A DNA stretch of 64,000 nt. It comes from Scilla litardierei. Lineage: Eukaryota > Streptophyta > Magnoliopsida > Asparagales > Asparagaceae. Position numbers and translations under genes: made by a program. Every line of letters begins with the position of its first letter. Positions within the stretch are counted from its first letter, which is position 1. The stretch covers positions 194,629,689 through 194,693,688 of the forward strand of contig CM061141.1 of assembly GCA_030789695.1 (NCBI GenBank). Reading direction: 5' to 3'. The notes beneath the pieces were generated by a model. That model was not told where the DNA came from and did no database searches. It saw only the letters and a list, made by a program, of their open reading frames with translations. Shown in pieces: positions 45,300 to 56,378 of this stretch.

Positions 45300-46450
45300 T
45301 TCCTCCACTATTGAAGATTCGTGATCCGTCATTTGATCACGGTGTGTTCTTTCCATTAGCGTAGATTTTATATGCTTTTTAGGATGCTTGCTTTTGAATA
45401 AACTTGTATACCTTTCGACATTGAGGACAATGTCCATCTTTAGTTGGGGGGGTGTATGAGACCTTAGGATTTTTTTTAAAAAAGGCAAAAGAAAAGAATA
45501 AATTACTAATTCTCATCTTTTAAAACTCCTTCATATACCACAAATGCGGATGATTATGCATTGATTGAGCTCTAAAAATCGTTTATGGCTTGAATTAAAT
45601 ATTTTTATCTCCATGGAATTACTGTTAATATGCTATTCATGAAAACCTTCAATTGCCATGATTAATATCTCGAAATAGTTTGAATTTATTTCATGCATGC
45701 TACTGTGATGAAAAAAAACTTAAGTATACACGATTTATTAGAATAGTCTTCAAGTTGAAGATGAATTTGGCATTTGTTATTGATGTTTATGTTCATATTT
45801 ATGGGTGTTGAGTTGCTTACGAAAAAAGAAAGAAAAAAAGTGAAACAGAAAAAAATGCATTGTTCGCTTGAGTTCATTGATTAGCCGGGACTTCGTGCCT
45901 CAGGAAGCATTGGAGATTCGCGTCGAAAGATGGATGAATGGGGAGAACATTAAAAAAAAGAGAAAATAAAACTTGGATGATCCGAGTATTAAGTTCAATG
46001 GGCTCTTCTAAACCTAATTTCCGAAGGTCATCTGGCCTAGGAATCATTAACTGAAAGCTCGCTACATGGATCATTCTAGGTCGTCAAAAGAAAAGAGAAA
46101 AAGAGAAAATAAAAAAAGAAATGGTGAATAAACTAATCAACTTCAATACCCATGATTTCAGCGATCTTTTTGAGATGCCAATTCCTTGGAAAATAAGAAA
46201 ACAAGAATATAATGACGTGTTATACTTTTGCTTGCGCAAAACGATGTTCGCATGTTATTTATTCAAATTAAAGTAGAGAAAATATCATGTGATTGATCTT
46301 ATTCATGGATTGTGTATATTGATGGTCTAAATCATATTAGAAAGCGTATTATTGAGCCATGCCATAAGCGATTGATAGAATTTATTATTTTAGTAATCAT
46401 TCGACTTCATCGCTCTTTTTGCTAGTGACTAGCAAATCGCTAGTTGGGGT
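45300..46450 (+). other. Non-coding 3' interior of D
   Basis: No gene. Contains CATTGAGGACAATGTCCATC and AGTTGGGGGGG (45419-45450), as before Athila-type 3' ends, and the final polypurine stretch at 46441-46450 before the LTR. The segmental duplication starts inside it at 45753. Confidence 0.6.
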
Positions 46451-48111
46451 GTGATTCGGGGTGAATATTGCATAATTAACCCCTTATTCAGCATCATTTT
46501 GTGTGTATATGATGCTTAATTGGTCTGTAATACGTTCGTATTTTATATATCATCATTTATTAGAGTAAACCATTGATTTGCGCACAAAATATGAATTTTA
46601 TTGAGTATTTCTGCCTTTTTATATTTTTCATGTGTAGATCTCGATCTCACGTTTTCAACGACTATTTATTTGAATTTTTCTGAGATATGTGCTAATTACT
46701 ATGAATTTTTGAATGCAGAATACACTGTAATTGGAGAAATACGGTCAAAATACGCTAAAATACGACGTATATACACCGTCGTCTCCCAACTGTACTGCCA
46801 CGTGGCATCAATTGGGCGCTTCCCGCTCGAATCCAACGCATAAAAGCAAGCGGCGACGCAGAACTTCGTGGACCGCTCGATTACGATCCAATGGTTCAAA
46901 CGCGAAGATGAAGGCGGATCGGAGTCGATCAAAATGTGGGCGGCGTGGCATCATCTCTGCCGTAGGCACTTAATCGGACGGCTGCGAATGGATTTGGATT
47001 GAGCGCTTAGCGGGCGAATGTGTGAAGCGGGCGGCAACCCGCTAAAGGGACATGTGTCTCCTCCATAGCAGATCCCGCTTCGATCGTGCGGTCGACATTT
47101 GCAGCGGGCGATTGAAGCAGGTATGGTTCGATTTCTAAGCGGGTTTCGAACCTGTTATGCCTCTAAAACCCGCAATGCCTCTATATAAGCGTATTTTAGG
47201 GCTTTTGGCCGTATTCTTGTGTATTGGGGGCTCTAAGAGCCGTATTTTGACTCGAAATTTGGAGGACCTGGAGACAGAGGCCATAGCTATCATCTGAAGG
47301 AGATTTAGGTCTATTTGGAGAAATTTGCTGATAAATTCCCTATCTTTAGCCTTGTATTTCACGTATTTGGTTTGTATTTGAAGTATTATTCATGTAATTT
47401 GAGTGTTTGGTGATGTATTTGTCAATGAATACTAAAACTTTCCTCTCCATGCATGGTTAATCTTCATATGTGTGGGTTGTGATGTAGTTAGGGTATCATA
47501 TTCTTTGATTTCAATATCTTTTTGCCCTAAATTCATGTTATAATCACATATTTTGTCGATTTCTACATATATCTTGTTTGGATATGTTATACGGAGACGT
47601 GGGCATGCTTGAATTTAATATAATTTGAGTAAGACTTATTCATGATGCGATCCGAGAGGATGTATCGTGACCAGAGAGGGCACTTGTGTGTATTTTCTTC
47701 ATGAAATAGTTATTATACGTGATTACTCTTTGGCACGTTTTTATGCGCTTGATCGCCATATTTTCCGACGTTCTCGCGCCCTAGCCGGACGAAACGTTGA
47801 GTTATATAAAAGATATTAATAATCATTGATTGCATATATACTAATGAAATCACAAACAAAGCATACTCTCCATATTAGTACCCTATATCGAATTCACCGT
47901 AATTATCGTAGGATTCTCTTTTATTATTTAAAACCATCGATACCATATCTTTAGGTGGTTGGTTATTATCGTTTTAGTACTCTTTATAAACTGAGATTCA
48001 TGGTTTGGCAGGTCAGTTGTCTCGTGGATACGATACCTGGACTCACCAGGATTTTTACTTGTTCGATGTCCTACACTTGGGAGTATCGCTCACACATTTT
48101 GAGACGAGTCA
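46451..48111 (+). mobile_element. 3' LTR of D
   Basis: Starts TGATTCGGGGTGA after AGTTGGGGTG and ends GACGAGTCA followed by GGTGG. TATA-like CTCTATATAAGCG is at 47179. TACG words at 46740, 46751 and 46761 are spaced 10-11 bp, and AGCGGG/CCCGCT words lie at 47009-47145. Confidence 0.85.
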
Positions 48112-48116
48112 GGTGG

Positions 48117-48726
48117 TGAGAGTCTGATCTCTGACCTCATCAATTATATGTGGGTTGGGTCGAATCCTTTCGAGTTTTTATCCTCCTCGAAGTGTCTGAG
48201 GCGAAGTGGTTCCTTCCCTACTTTAACATGTACGACCGCCTCACACCCATAGGCGAGCATGAAAGGGGTCTCTCCTGTTAGTTTTTACAGGTCGTCTTGT
48301 ATGACCACAATATGCCAAAGAGTTCCTCTGGCCATGCTCCTTTAGCTTCTCTGACATTTTTCGCAATGGCTCCAAGATACACTTATTGGCTGCCTCCGCC
48401 AACCCATTAGATTGTGGATAGGCCACGGAAGCACAATGTAACTTGATTTTCCATTCAGAGCAAAAATCCTTGAAGCCGGAACAATCAAATTGTGTTTCAT
48501 TGTCTGTCACGATGGAATGAGGGATACCAAATCAACAGATGATCGATTACCATACGAAGCATTTGGCTGCTTTCCAAGTAATGTGAGCCAAAGGTTCGGC
48601 TTCAATCAACTTGGGGAAATAGTTTATCGCCATAACTAATAACTTCAGTTTTCCACTCGCCGGGGTGAATGGCCACATGATGTCTACCCCCACATAGCAA
48701 AGAGGTTAGGGCTGATAATGAAAACA
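48117..48726 (-). pseudogene. Tat-type integrase core of E, decayed
   Basis: On minus: VDIMWPFTPASGKLKLLV, then INYFPKLIEAEPLA, FGIPHSIVTDNETQF (second catalytic Asp) and FCSEWKIKL ... ASVAYPQSNGLAEAANKCI (catalytic Glu). This is the DDE core of a Ty3/Gypsy integrase, close to the Tat consensus. In-frame stops follow CFVW and other points. Upstream zinc-binding sequence is cut by an F1-type LTR at 48727. The C-terminal end lies at 42452-42180 across D. Confidence 0.8.
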
Positions 48727-50170
48727 TGCAACGGCCTTTTTATCGTACGTATTTCGTATTTATTCTTCTGGTGTATAGAGTTATTGTTCTTAACTTTAGT
48801 TGGCATCGTCTGTAGCTCGAGTTTTGAGCCAGTGTCGATATCGTAATAATTCGAACAGTTCGATGACTTAACATAGCTTAATAATGACAACATTAATTAT
48901 AAGCAGTTTTGAAACCATCAATTATTATCATATGAGTAATAATATCTAATTTTAAATTCAAATTTCAAAGTTTAAAATCTCAAATTCAAATCTCTTTAAA
49001 ACTTTATAATTATTTCCTAATAAAACCCTAATATAATCTATAGCAAATTAGGAAATATCTTCTCTCATATTTTCCCATTATTCATTCCATGATTATTGTT
49101 TTAATTCAAAAACTTTCTTTGTTTTCATCTTGGCATTTAACCTCTACCTTTATTTGTAATTATTCCTTTGTTCTTGCCATTTCTTCCTCCTTCCAAAACC
49201 TTAACCCAACCCTAACTTAAACACTCACGCACACACAAACCCTACCCTCCTCTGCAAACCCTACCAGCCGTCACCCCTCTCCCTCACGCCAGGCCCCCTC
49301 AAACACCAGCCTCCTCAGCATCTAGACCCCCTCCAAACCCTCACGGCAACCACCACCACACTCACCCCTCAGCTCTTCCCTCTTCCTCCTTCACCCCCGA
49401 CGACCTTCTCAAGCATCCGGTGACACACCGACTTCCCCTCCTCCCTTCCTTCCCCCCTCCTGCTAGCAAACCCACGACTAACACATCCTCTGAATCACCT
49501 CCACTTACAGACCCCCCAACCACAAACTCTGTCGCAGACACGCAGCTCCCACTTCTCTCTCCCCTCACCTGCAGTCACCCCGCACCCCTAACACCCGCCT
49601 CCACCGCCCTTCCAAACCTCCGCAAAGCTACCCCCGACCACCACCTTTCCTCCATCTGACAGCCCTCTCAAACCAGGCACCCCCCTCAGGCATTCGACAG
49701 TAGCCCCCGCGAGTTCACTTGCCGTTTTCAGACCGCCGCTGCCAGCTGCCACCTCCGTCGCCACTGCTCTGCCACCGTCCGTCGCTCCCACCTGCTCGAA
49801 GACTTAACCAAACAGTGAGTGTGGTATTTTTATAAGTTATTATATATAATCTTATTATATACCTACAATATATATATATATTTGAAAAGTTAATGTATTC
49901 TATAATTATGTGCAGAAAAACCAATACAAAAAGAGGGACAGAATAGGAATCAGGTGAGTCGGAGAGAGAAGTGGGCACAAGCGCCGTCACTCACTACCAG
50001 ACCACCTAAATACCCATTATGTCAGCCTCATCGCAGACATACAATCATTCTCCAACTCAAAATAACTTAATCCCCCAACGGCAAGCTTAGAAAACCTTCC
50101 GGCCCTTCAACCTGGGTCCCGTATATCCCAATTTGCCATTACTATATTGGCAGCATCACCCTCAGGTTCC
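48727..50170 (+). mobile_element. F1-type LTR, truncated (unit 1)
   Basis: Starts TGCAACGGCC with CGTACGTATTTCG following, like the minus-strand start of the 3444-6105 LTR (TGTAACGGCC, ACGTATTTTTG). An AT-rich part is followed by a C-rich leader block (49180-49800) with CCCTA words, as in F1. It is cut at 50170 by the duplication junction. Proline-rich ORFs here are not credible genes. Confidence 0.5.
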
Positions 50171-50870
50171 AGTTGAAGATGAATTTGGCATTTGTTATTG
50201 ATGTTTATGTTCATATTTATGGGTGTTGAGTTGCTTACGAAAAAAGAAAGAAAAAAAGTGAAACAGAAAAAATGCATCGTTCCTTTGAGTTCATTGAATA
50301 GCCGGGACTTTGTGCCTCAGGAAGCATTGGAGATTCGCGTCGAAAGATGGATGAATGGGGAGAGCATTTAAAAAAAAGAGAGAATAAAACTTAGATGATC
50401 CGAGTATTAAGTTCAAGGGGCTCTTCTAAACCTAATGTCCGAAGGTCATCTGGCCTAGGAATCATTAACTGAAAGCTCACTACATGGATCATTCTAGGTC
50501 GTCAAAAGAAAAGAAAAAAAAGAGAAAATAAAAAAAGAAATGGGGAATAAACTAAGAAACTTCAATACCCATGATTTCAGCGATCTTTTTGAGATGCCAA
50601 ATCCTTGGAAAATAAGAAAACAAGAATATAATGACGTGTTATACTTTTGCTTGCGCAAAACGATGTTCGCATGTTATTTATTCAAATTAAAGTAGATAAA
50701 ATATCATGTGATTGATCTTATTCATGGATTGTGTATATTGATGGTCTAAATCATGTTAGAAAGCGTATTATTGAGCCATGTCATAAGCGATTGATAGAAT
50801 TTATTATTTTAGTAAACATTCGACTTCATCGCTCTTTTTGCTAGTGACTAGCAAATCGCTAGTTGGGGGG

Positions 50871-52531
50871 TGTCATTCGGGGTGAATATTGCATAATTAA
50901 CCCCTTATCCAACATCATTTTGTGTGTGTATGATGCTTAATTGGTCTGTAAAACGTTCGTATTTTATATATCATCATTTATTAGAGTAAACCATTGATTT
51001 GGCACAAAATATGAATTTTATTGAGTATTTCTGCCTTTTTATATTTTTCATGTGTAGATCTCGATCTCACGTTTTCAACGACTATTTATTTGTATTTTTC
51101 TGAGATATGTGCTAATTACTATGAATTTTTGAATGCAGAATACACTGTAATTGGAGAAATACGGTCAAAATACGCTAAAATACGGCATATATACACCGTC
51201 GTCGCCCAACTGTACTGCCACGTGTCATCAATTGGGCGCTTCCCGCTCGAATCCAACGCATCAAAGCAAGCGGCGACGCAGAACTTCGTGGACCGCTCGA
51301 TTACGATCCAATGGTTCAAACGCGAAGATGAAGGCGGATCGGAGTCGATCAAAATGTGGGCGACGTGGCATCATCTCTGTCGTAGGTACTTAATCGGATG
51401 GCTGCGAATGGATTCGGATTGAGCGCTTAGCGGGCGAATGTGTGAAGCGGGCGGCAACCCGCTAAAGGGACATGTGTCGCCTCCACAGCAGATCCCGCTT
51501 CGATCGTGCGGTCGACATTTGCAGCGGGCGATTGAAGCAGGTACGGTTCGATTTCTAAGCGGGTTTCGAACCTGTTATGCCTCTAAAACCCGCAATGCCT
51601 CTATATAAGCGTATTTTAGGGCTTTTGGCCGTATTCTTGCGTATTGGGGGCTCTAAGAGCCGTATTTTGACACGAAATTTGGAGGCCCAGGAGACAGAGG
51701 CCAGAGCTATCATCTGAAGGAGAATTAGGTCTATTTGGAGAAATTTTGTGATAAATTCCCTATCTTTAGCCTTGTATTTCACGTATTTGGTTTGTATTTG
51801 AAGTATTATTCATGTAATTTGAGTGTTTGGTGATGTATTTGTCAATGAATACTGAAACTTTCCTCTCCATGCATGGTTAATCTTCATATGTGTGGGTTGT
51901 GATGTAGTTAGGGTATCACATTCTTTGATTTCAATATCTTTTTGCCCTAAATTCATGTTATAATCACATATTTTGTCGATTTCTACATATATCTTGTTTG
52001 GATGTGTTATACGGAGACGTGGGCATGCTTGAATTTAATATAATTTGAGTAAGACTTATTCATGATGCGATCCGAGAGGATGTATCGTGACCCGAGAGGG
52101 CACTTGTGCGTATTTTCTTCATGAAATAGTTATTATACGTGATTACTCTTTGGCACGTTTTTATGTGCTTTATCGCCATATTTTCCGACGTTCTCGCGCC
52201 CTAGCCGGACGAAACGTTGAGTTATATAAAAGATATTAATAATCATTGATTGCATATATACTAACGAAATCACAAACAATGCATACTCTCCATATTAGTA
52301 CCCTATATCGAATTCACCGTAATTATCGTTGGATTCTCTTTTATTATTTAAAACCATCGATACCATATCGTTAGGTGGTTGGTTATTATCGTTTTAGTAC
52401 TCTTTATAAACTGAGATTCATGGTTTGGCAGGTCAGTTGTCCCATGGATACGATACCTGTACTCACCAGGATTTTTACTTGTTCGTTGTCCTACACTTGG
52501 GAGTAGCGCTCACACATTTTGAGACGAGTCA
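50871..52531 (+). mobile_element. Duplicated copy of D's 3' LTR
   Basis: Starts TGTCATTCGGGGTGA and ends GACGAGTCA followed by GGTGG (52532-52536). It arrived by the segmental duplication, not by transposition, because the flanks are duplicated with it. Confidence 0.85.
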
Positions 52532-52536
52532 GGTGG

Positions 52537-53148
52537 TGAGAGTCTGATCTCTGACCTCATTAATTATATGTGGGTTGGGTCGAATCCTTTCGAGTTTTTC
52601 TACTCCTCGAAGTGTCTGAGGCGAAGTGGTTCCTTCCCTACTTTAACATGTACGACCGCCTCACACCCATAGGCGAGCATGAAAGGGGTCTCTCCTGTTG
52701 AGTTTTTACATGTCGTCTTGTATGACCACAATATGCCAGAGAGTTCCTCTGGCCATGCTCCTTTAGCTTCTCCGACATTTTTCGCAATGGCTCCAAGATA
52801 CACTTGTTGGCTGCCTCCGCCAACCCATTAGATTGTGGATAGGCCACGGAAGCACAATGTAACTTGATTTTCCATTCAGAGCAAAAATCCTTGAAGCCAG
52901 AACAATAAAATTGTGTTTCATTGTCCGTCACGATGGAACGAGGGATACCAAATCAACAGATGATCGATTACCATACGAAGCATTTGGCTGCTTTCCAAGT
53001 AATGTGAGCCAAAATTTCGGCTTCAATCGACTTGGGGAAATAGTTTATCGCCACAATTAATAACTTCAGTTTTCCACTCGCCGGGGTGAATGGCCACATG
53101 ATGTCTACCCCCACATAGCAAAGGGGTTAGGGCCGATAATGAAAACAT
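52537..53148 (-). pseudogene. Duplicated integrase fragment of E
   Basis: Same as 48117-48726, including TDNETQFYCSG and the SVAYPQSNGLAEA segment. It is a passenger of the duplication and carries the same kinds of stops. Confidence 0.8.
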
Positions 53149-54286
53149 GCAATGGCCTGTTTTATCGTACGTATTTCGTATGTATTCTTCTGGTGTATTG
53201 AGTTATTGTTCTTAACTTTAGTTGTCATCGTCTGTAGCTCGAGTTTTGAACCAGTGTCGATATCGTGATAATTCGAACAGTTCGATGACTTAACATAGCT
53301 TAATAATGACAACCTTAATTATAGGCAGTTTTGAAACCATCAATTATTATCATATGAGTAATAATATCTACTTTTAAATTCAAATTTCAAAGTTTAAAAT
53401 CTCAAATTTAAATCTCTTTAAAACTTTATAATTATTTCCTAATAAAACCCTAATAAAATCTATAGCAAATTAGGAAATATCTTCTCTCACATTATCCCAT
53501 TATTCATTCCATGATTATTGTTTTAATTCAAAAACTTTCTTTGTTTTCATCTTGGCATTTAACCTCTACCTTTATTTGTAATTATTCCTTTGTTCTTGCC
53601 ATTTCTTCCTCCTTCCAAAACCTTAACCCAACCCTAACTTAAACATTCACGCACACACAAACCCTACCCTCCTCTGCAAACCCTACCAGCCGTCACCCCT
53701 CTCCCTCACGCCAGGCCCCCTCAAACACCAGCCTCCTCAGCATCTAGACCCCCTCCAAACCCTCACGGCAACCACCACCATACTCACCCCTCAGCTCTTC
53801 CCTCTTCCTCCTTCACCCCCGACGACCTTCTCAAGCATCCGGTGACACACCGACTTCCCCTCCTCCCTTCCTTCCCCCCTCCTGCCAGCAAACCCACGAC
53901 TAACACATCCTCTGAATCACCTCCACCTGCAGACCCCCCAACCACAAACTCTGTCGCAGACACGCAGCTCCCATTTCTCTCTCCCCTCACCTGCAGTCAC
54001 CCCGCACCCCTAACACCCACCTCCACCGCCCTTCCAAACCCTCGCAAAGCCACCCCTGACCACCACCCTTCCTCCATCTGACAGCCCTCTCAAACCAGGC
54101 ACCCCCCTCAGGCATTCGACAGTAGCCCCCGCGAGTTCACTTGCCATTTTCAGACCGCCGCTGCCAGCTGCCACCTCCGTCGCCACTGCTCTGCCACCGT
54201 CCGCCGCTCCCACCTGCTCGAAGACTTAACCAAACAGTGAGTGTGGTATTTTTATAAGTTATTATATATAATCTTATTATATACCT

Positions 54287-54359
<73 letters not shown>

Positions 54360-54651
54360 ATTTTGAAAAGTTAATGTATTCTATAATTATGTGCAGTAAA
54401 ACCAATACAAAAAGAGGGACAGAATAGGAATCAGGTGAGTCGGAGAGAGGAGTGGGCACAAGCGCCGTCCCTCACTACCAGACCACCTAAATACCCATTA
54501 TGTCAGCCTCATCCCAGACGTACAATCATTCTCCAACTCAAAATAACTTAATCCCCCAACAGCAAGCTTAGAAAACCTTCCGGCCCTTCAGCCTGGGTCC
54601 AGTATATCCCAATTTGCCATTGCTATCTTGGCAGCATCACCCTCAGGTTCC
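53149..54651 (+). mobile_element. F1-type LTR, truncated (unit 2)
   Basis: Counterpart of 48727-50170, starting TGCAATGGCCTG. Holds the C-rich block at 53600-54220 and the expanded (TA)n tract. Confidence 0.5.
54292..54357. repeat. (TA)n microsatellite, expanded in unit 2
   Basis: About 33 TA units, against about 7 in the matching place of unit 1. Confidence 0.95.
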
Positions 54652-54661
54652 AGCCTGGGTC

Positions 54662-54662
<1 letters not shown>

Positions 54663-54733
<71 letters not shown>
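54663..54733. repeat. (TA)n microsatellite
   Basis: TA run directly left of the hairpin element. Confidence 0.97.
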
Positions 54734-54736
<3 letters not shown>

Positions 54737-55126
54737 GAAACGGGAAATAGGGTGTCACAGGAGAGAATCCTCTCCTGTGTCGGTCAAAAACTCCAAACTA
54801 CACAAGTTTTTTTGGAAGATCCGATCCGTTCATCTCGATCTCCACCCTCTAAAACCCCTATCCACCAATTTTCTGCCCGATCCGAGGTGTTTTGCACGTT
54901 CTTCCATTCGACCCAAATTTAACTGTTTTGCATGAATAGAACTTTTGTGAATGGTGGATGAATGTGCAAAACACCTCGGATCGGGCAGAAAATTGGTGGA
55001 TAGGGGTTTTAGAGGGTGGAGATCGAGATGAACGGATCGGATCTTCCAAAAAACTTGTGTAGTTTGGAGTTTTTGACCGACACAGGAGAGGATTCTCTCC
55101 TGTGACACCCTATTTCCCGTTTCCTA
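54734..55126. mobile_element. Hairpin (foldback) MITE in a (TA)n tract
   Basis: Left arm 54735-54897 and right arm 54964-55125 are near-perfect complements over about 162 bp, differing mainly by one or two T in a T run. The loop is about 66 bp. Ends read AGGAAACGGGAAATAGGG inward. TA runs flank both sides, so insertion at TA or in a TA microsatellite is likely (compare rice Micron-type elements). It has no coding capacity. A transcript would fold into long double-stranded RNA. Confidence 0.85.
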
Positions 55127-55142
55127 TATATATATATGTGGA

Positions 55143-55204
55143 GGTTGGAGTTTTTTTGACTGACCCAGGAGAGATTCTCTTATGTGACACCCTATTTCCC
55201 GTTT

Positions 55205-55207
<3 letters not shown>
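55143..55207. mobile_element. Truncated second copy of the hairpin MITE
   Basis: Corresponds to the last part of the right arm: GGAGTTTTTTTGAC, CAGGAGAG, then GTGACACCC and TATTTCCCGTTTCCT, with a deletion and substitutions. It lies between a short TA run (55126-55137) and a long one (55207-55297). Confidence 0.75.

Positions 55208-55297
<90 letters not shown>
55207..55297. repeat. (TA)n microsatellite
   Basis: About 45 TA units between two MITE-like elements. Confidence 0.97.
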
Positions 55298-55301
<4 letters not shown>

Positions 55302-55655
55302 ATCTTCGGGTGCGAAAAAACCCATACGAAAACTTTTTTTTATTATTTTGAAATTTTTTTTTCAAATATTCTTTTTTTGATGTTTAATCCATACAATTAT
55401 ATACCACAGGGAAAATAATGGGTGAACCCGTTGGGGATTAGAGCACCCATCCACCCGTTACAAATTTAACGGTCTCAAAACGTGTGAATTTGATGAAATG
55501 CCTTGATCGAAGGCCAAATGACATTATTTCGGAACCATTATTTTTTGAGGGGGGTATAACAACATATAATGAGGGTGGAAAAAAGAATTTTTGAAAAAAA
55601 AATTACAAAAAAAAGATAAAAACATTTTCGCACCGTGCGAAATGTTCTCACATGA
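55298..55655. mobile_element. Possible second MITE with short inverted ends
   Basis: GGTGCGAAAA at 55310-55319 faces TTTTCGCACC at 55625-55634. (TA)n flanks both sides. The interior is AT-rich and non-coding with poly-A/T runs. A MITE or other non-autonomous DNA element is possible, but the inverted ends are short and imperfect outside these 10 bases. Confidence 0.35.
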
Positions 55656-55759
<104 letters not shown>

Positions 55760-56378
55760 CTTATGCTAACGTTTTGTCTCTCCTCGTTTTCTTGAGAGAG
55801 AAGCTCCGGAGGAGGCTTTCGCTCGGGGATCGCCGCCGGCCGCTTCTGCGGCTGGCCGAGGCGCTGCGGGCGGCCTCTCTTGTCTATTCTTTCTCGTCTT
55901 CGGAGGCTCGTTCTTTGCTAGACCCTGAGGTCGATCCCTTTGAGTCGATCGGAACTAGTTTTCGTTTCGATTCGAAGTGGATCTCGCGACCATCTTACGA
56001 TTTCTGGCCTTGTGCTCTCGGATCCGTTGAGGGCTTGATCTTCCCCCTGCTGTTCGGATCGGGATCTCGGTGTAGATTCCGATTCGGCGGTGAGTCCCTC
56101 TCGATCTCAGATCTGTTTGGTTTTCTTGGGTTTTTGGTTGTTTTCTAATCGATTCGATTGCCTTGCCGCTGAGGTTTTGTTTGGTGAATCGTTGGCGGCT
56201 ACTGAGGCTGGGAGGTGACGATCGGTGGCCTGATCTGATCGGATCCTGCTTGCGGAGATTTTGCTGGTTGGATCAAGAACTCGGGTGGAGTTCTCGATCC
56301 GGTGGTAAGCATCGCTCCTATTGATTTGGTTCTCGATCCGGTGGTTTCGTTTTCTTCTCATTCCTGCTTCCCTTTGAC

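Larger units (their letters stand above)
42458..48111 (+). mobile_element. Non-autonomous Gypsy-type element D, complete ends
   Basis: LTRs at 42458-44092 and 46451-48111, primer site at 44097, gag-like ORF at 44245-44616, polypurine tracts at 45440 and 46440. GGTGG flanks both ends (42453-42457 and 48112-48116). Total 5654 bp. The 2.4-kb interior has no protease, RT or integrase, so D depended on another element. It interrupts the integrase of E. Confidence 0.85.
45753..50170 (+). repeat. Tandem duplication, unit 1 (4418 bp)
   Basis: Begins AGTTGAAGATGAATTTGG and ends CCTCAGGTTCC. Carries D's 3' interior and 3' LTR, the D/E boundary with E's integrase fragment, and an F1-type LTR. Copied in direct orientation at 50171-54651 with an offset of about 4420 bp; similarity by eye is very high throughout. 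Confidence 0.9.
50171..54651 (+). repeat. Tandem duplication, unit 2 (4481 bp)
   Basis: Direct copy of 45753-50170. The 63-bp length difference is explained by a (TA)n tract (54292-54357) that is only about 14 bp long in unit 1 (near 49870). The copy starts directly after unit 1, with AG shared at the junction. Confidence 0.9.

Noticed and set aside
49362..49791. Pro/Ser-rich ORFs, repeated at 53784-54213
   Set aside because: The second copy is a result of the segmental duplication, so its presence is not evidence of selection; they are read from a C-rich LTR block on both strands.
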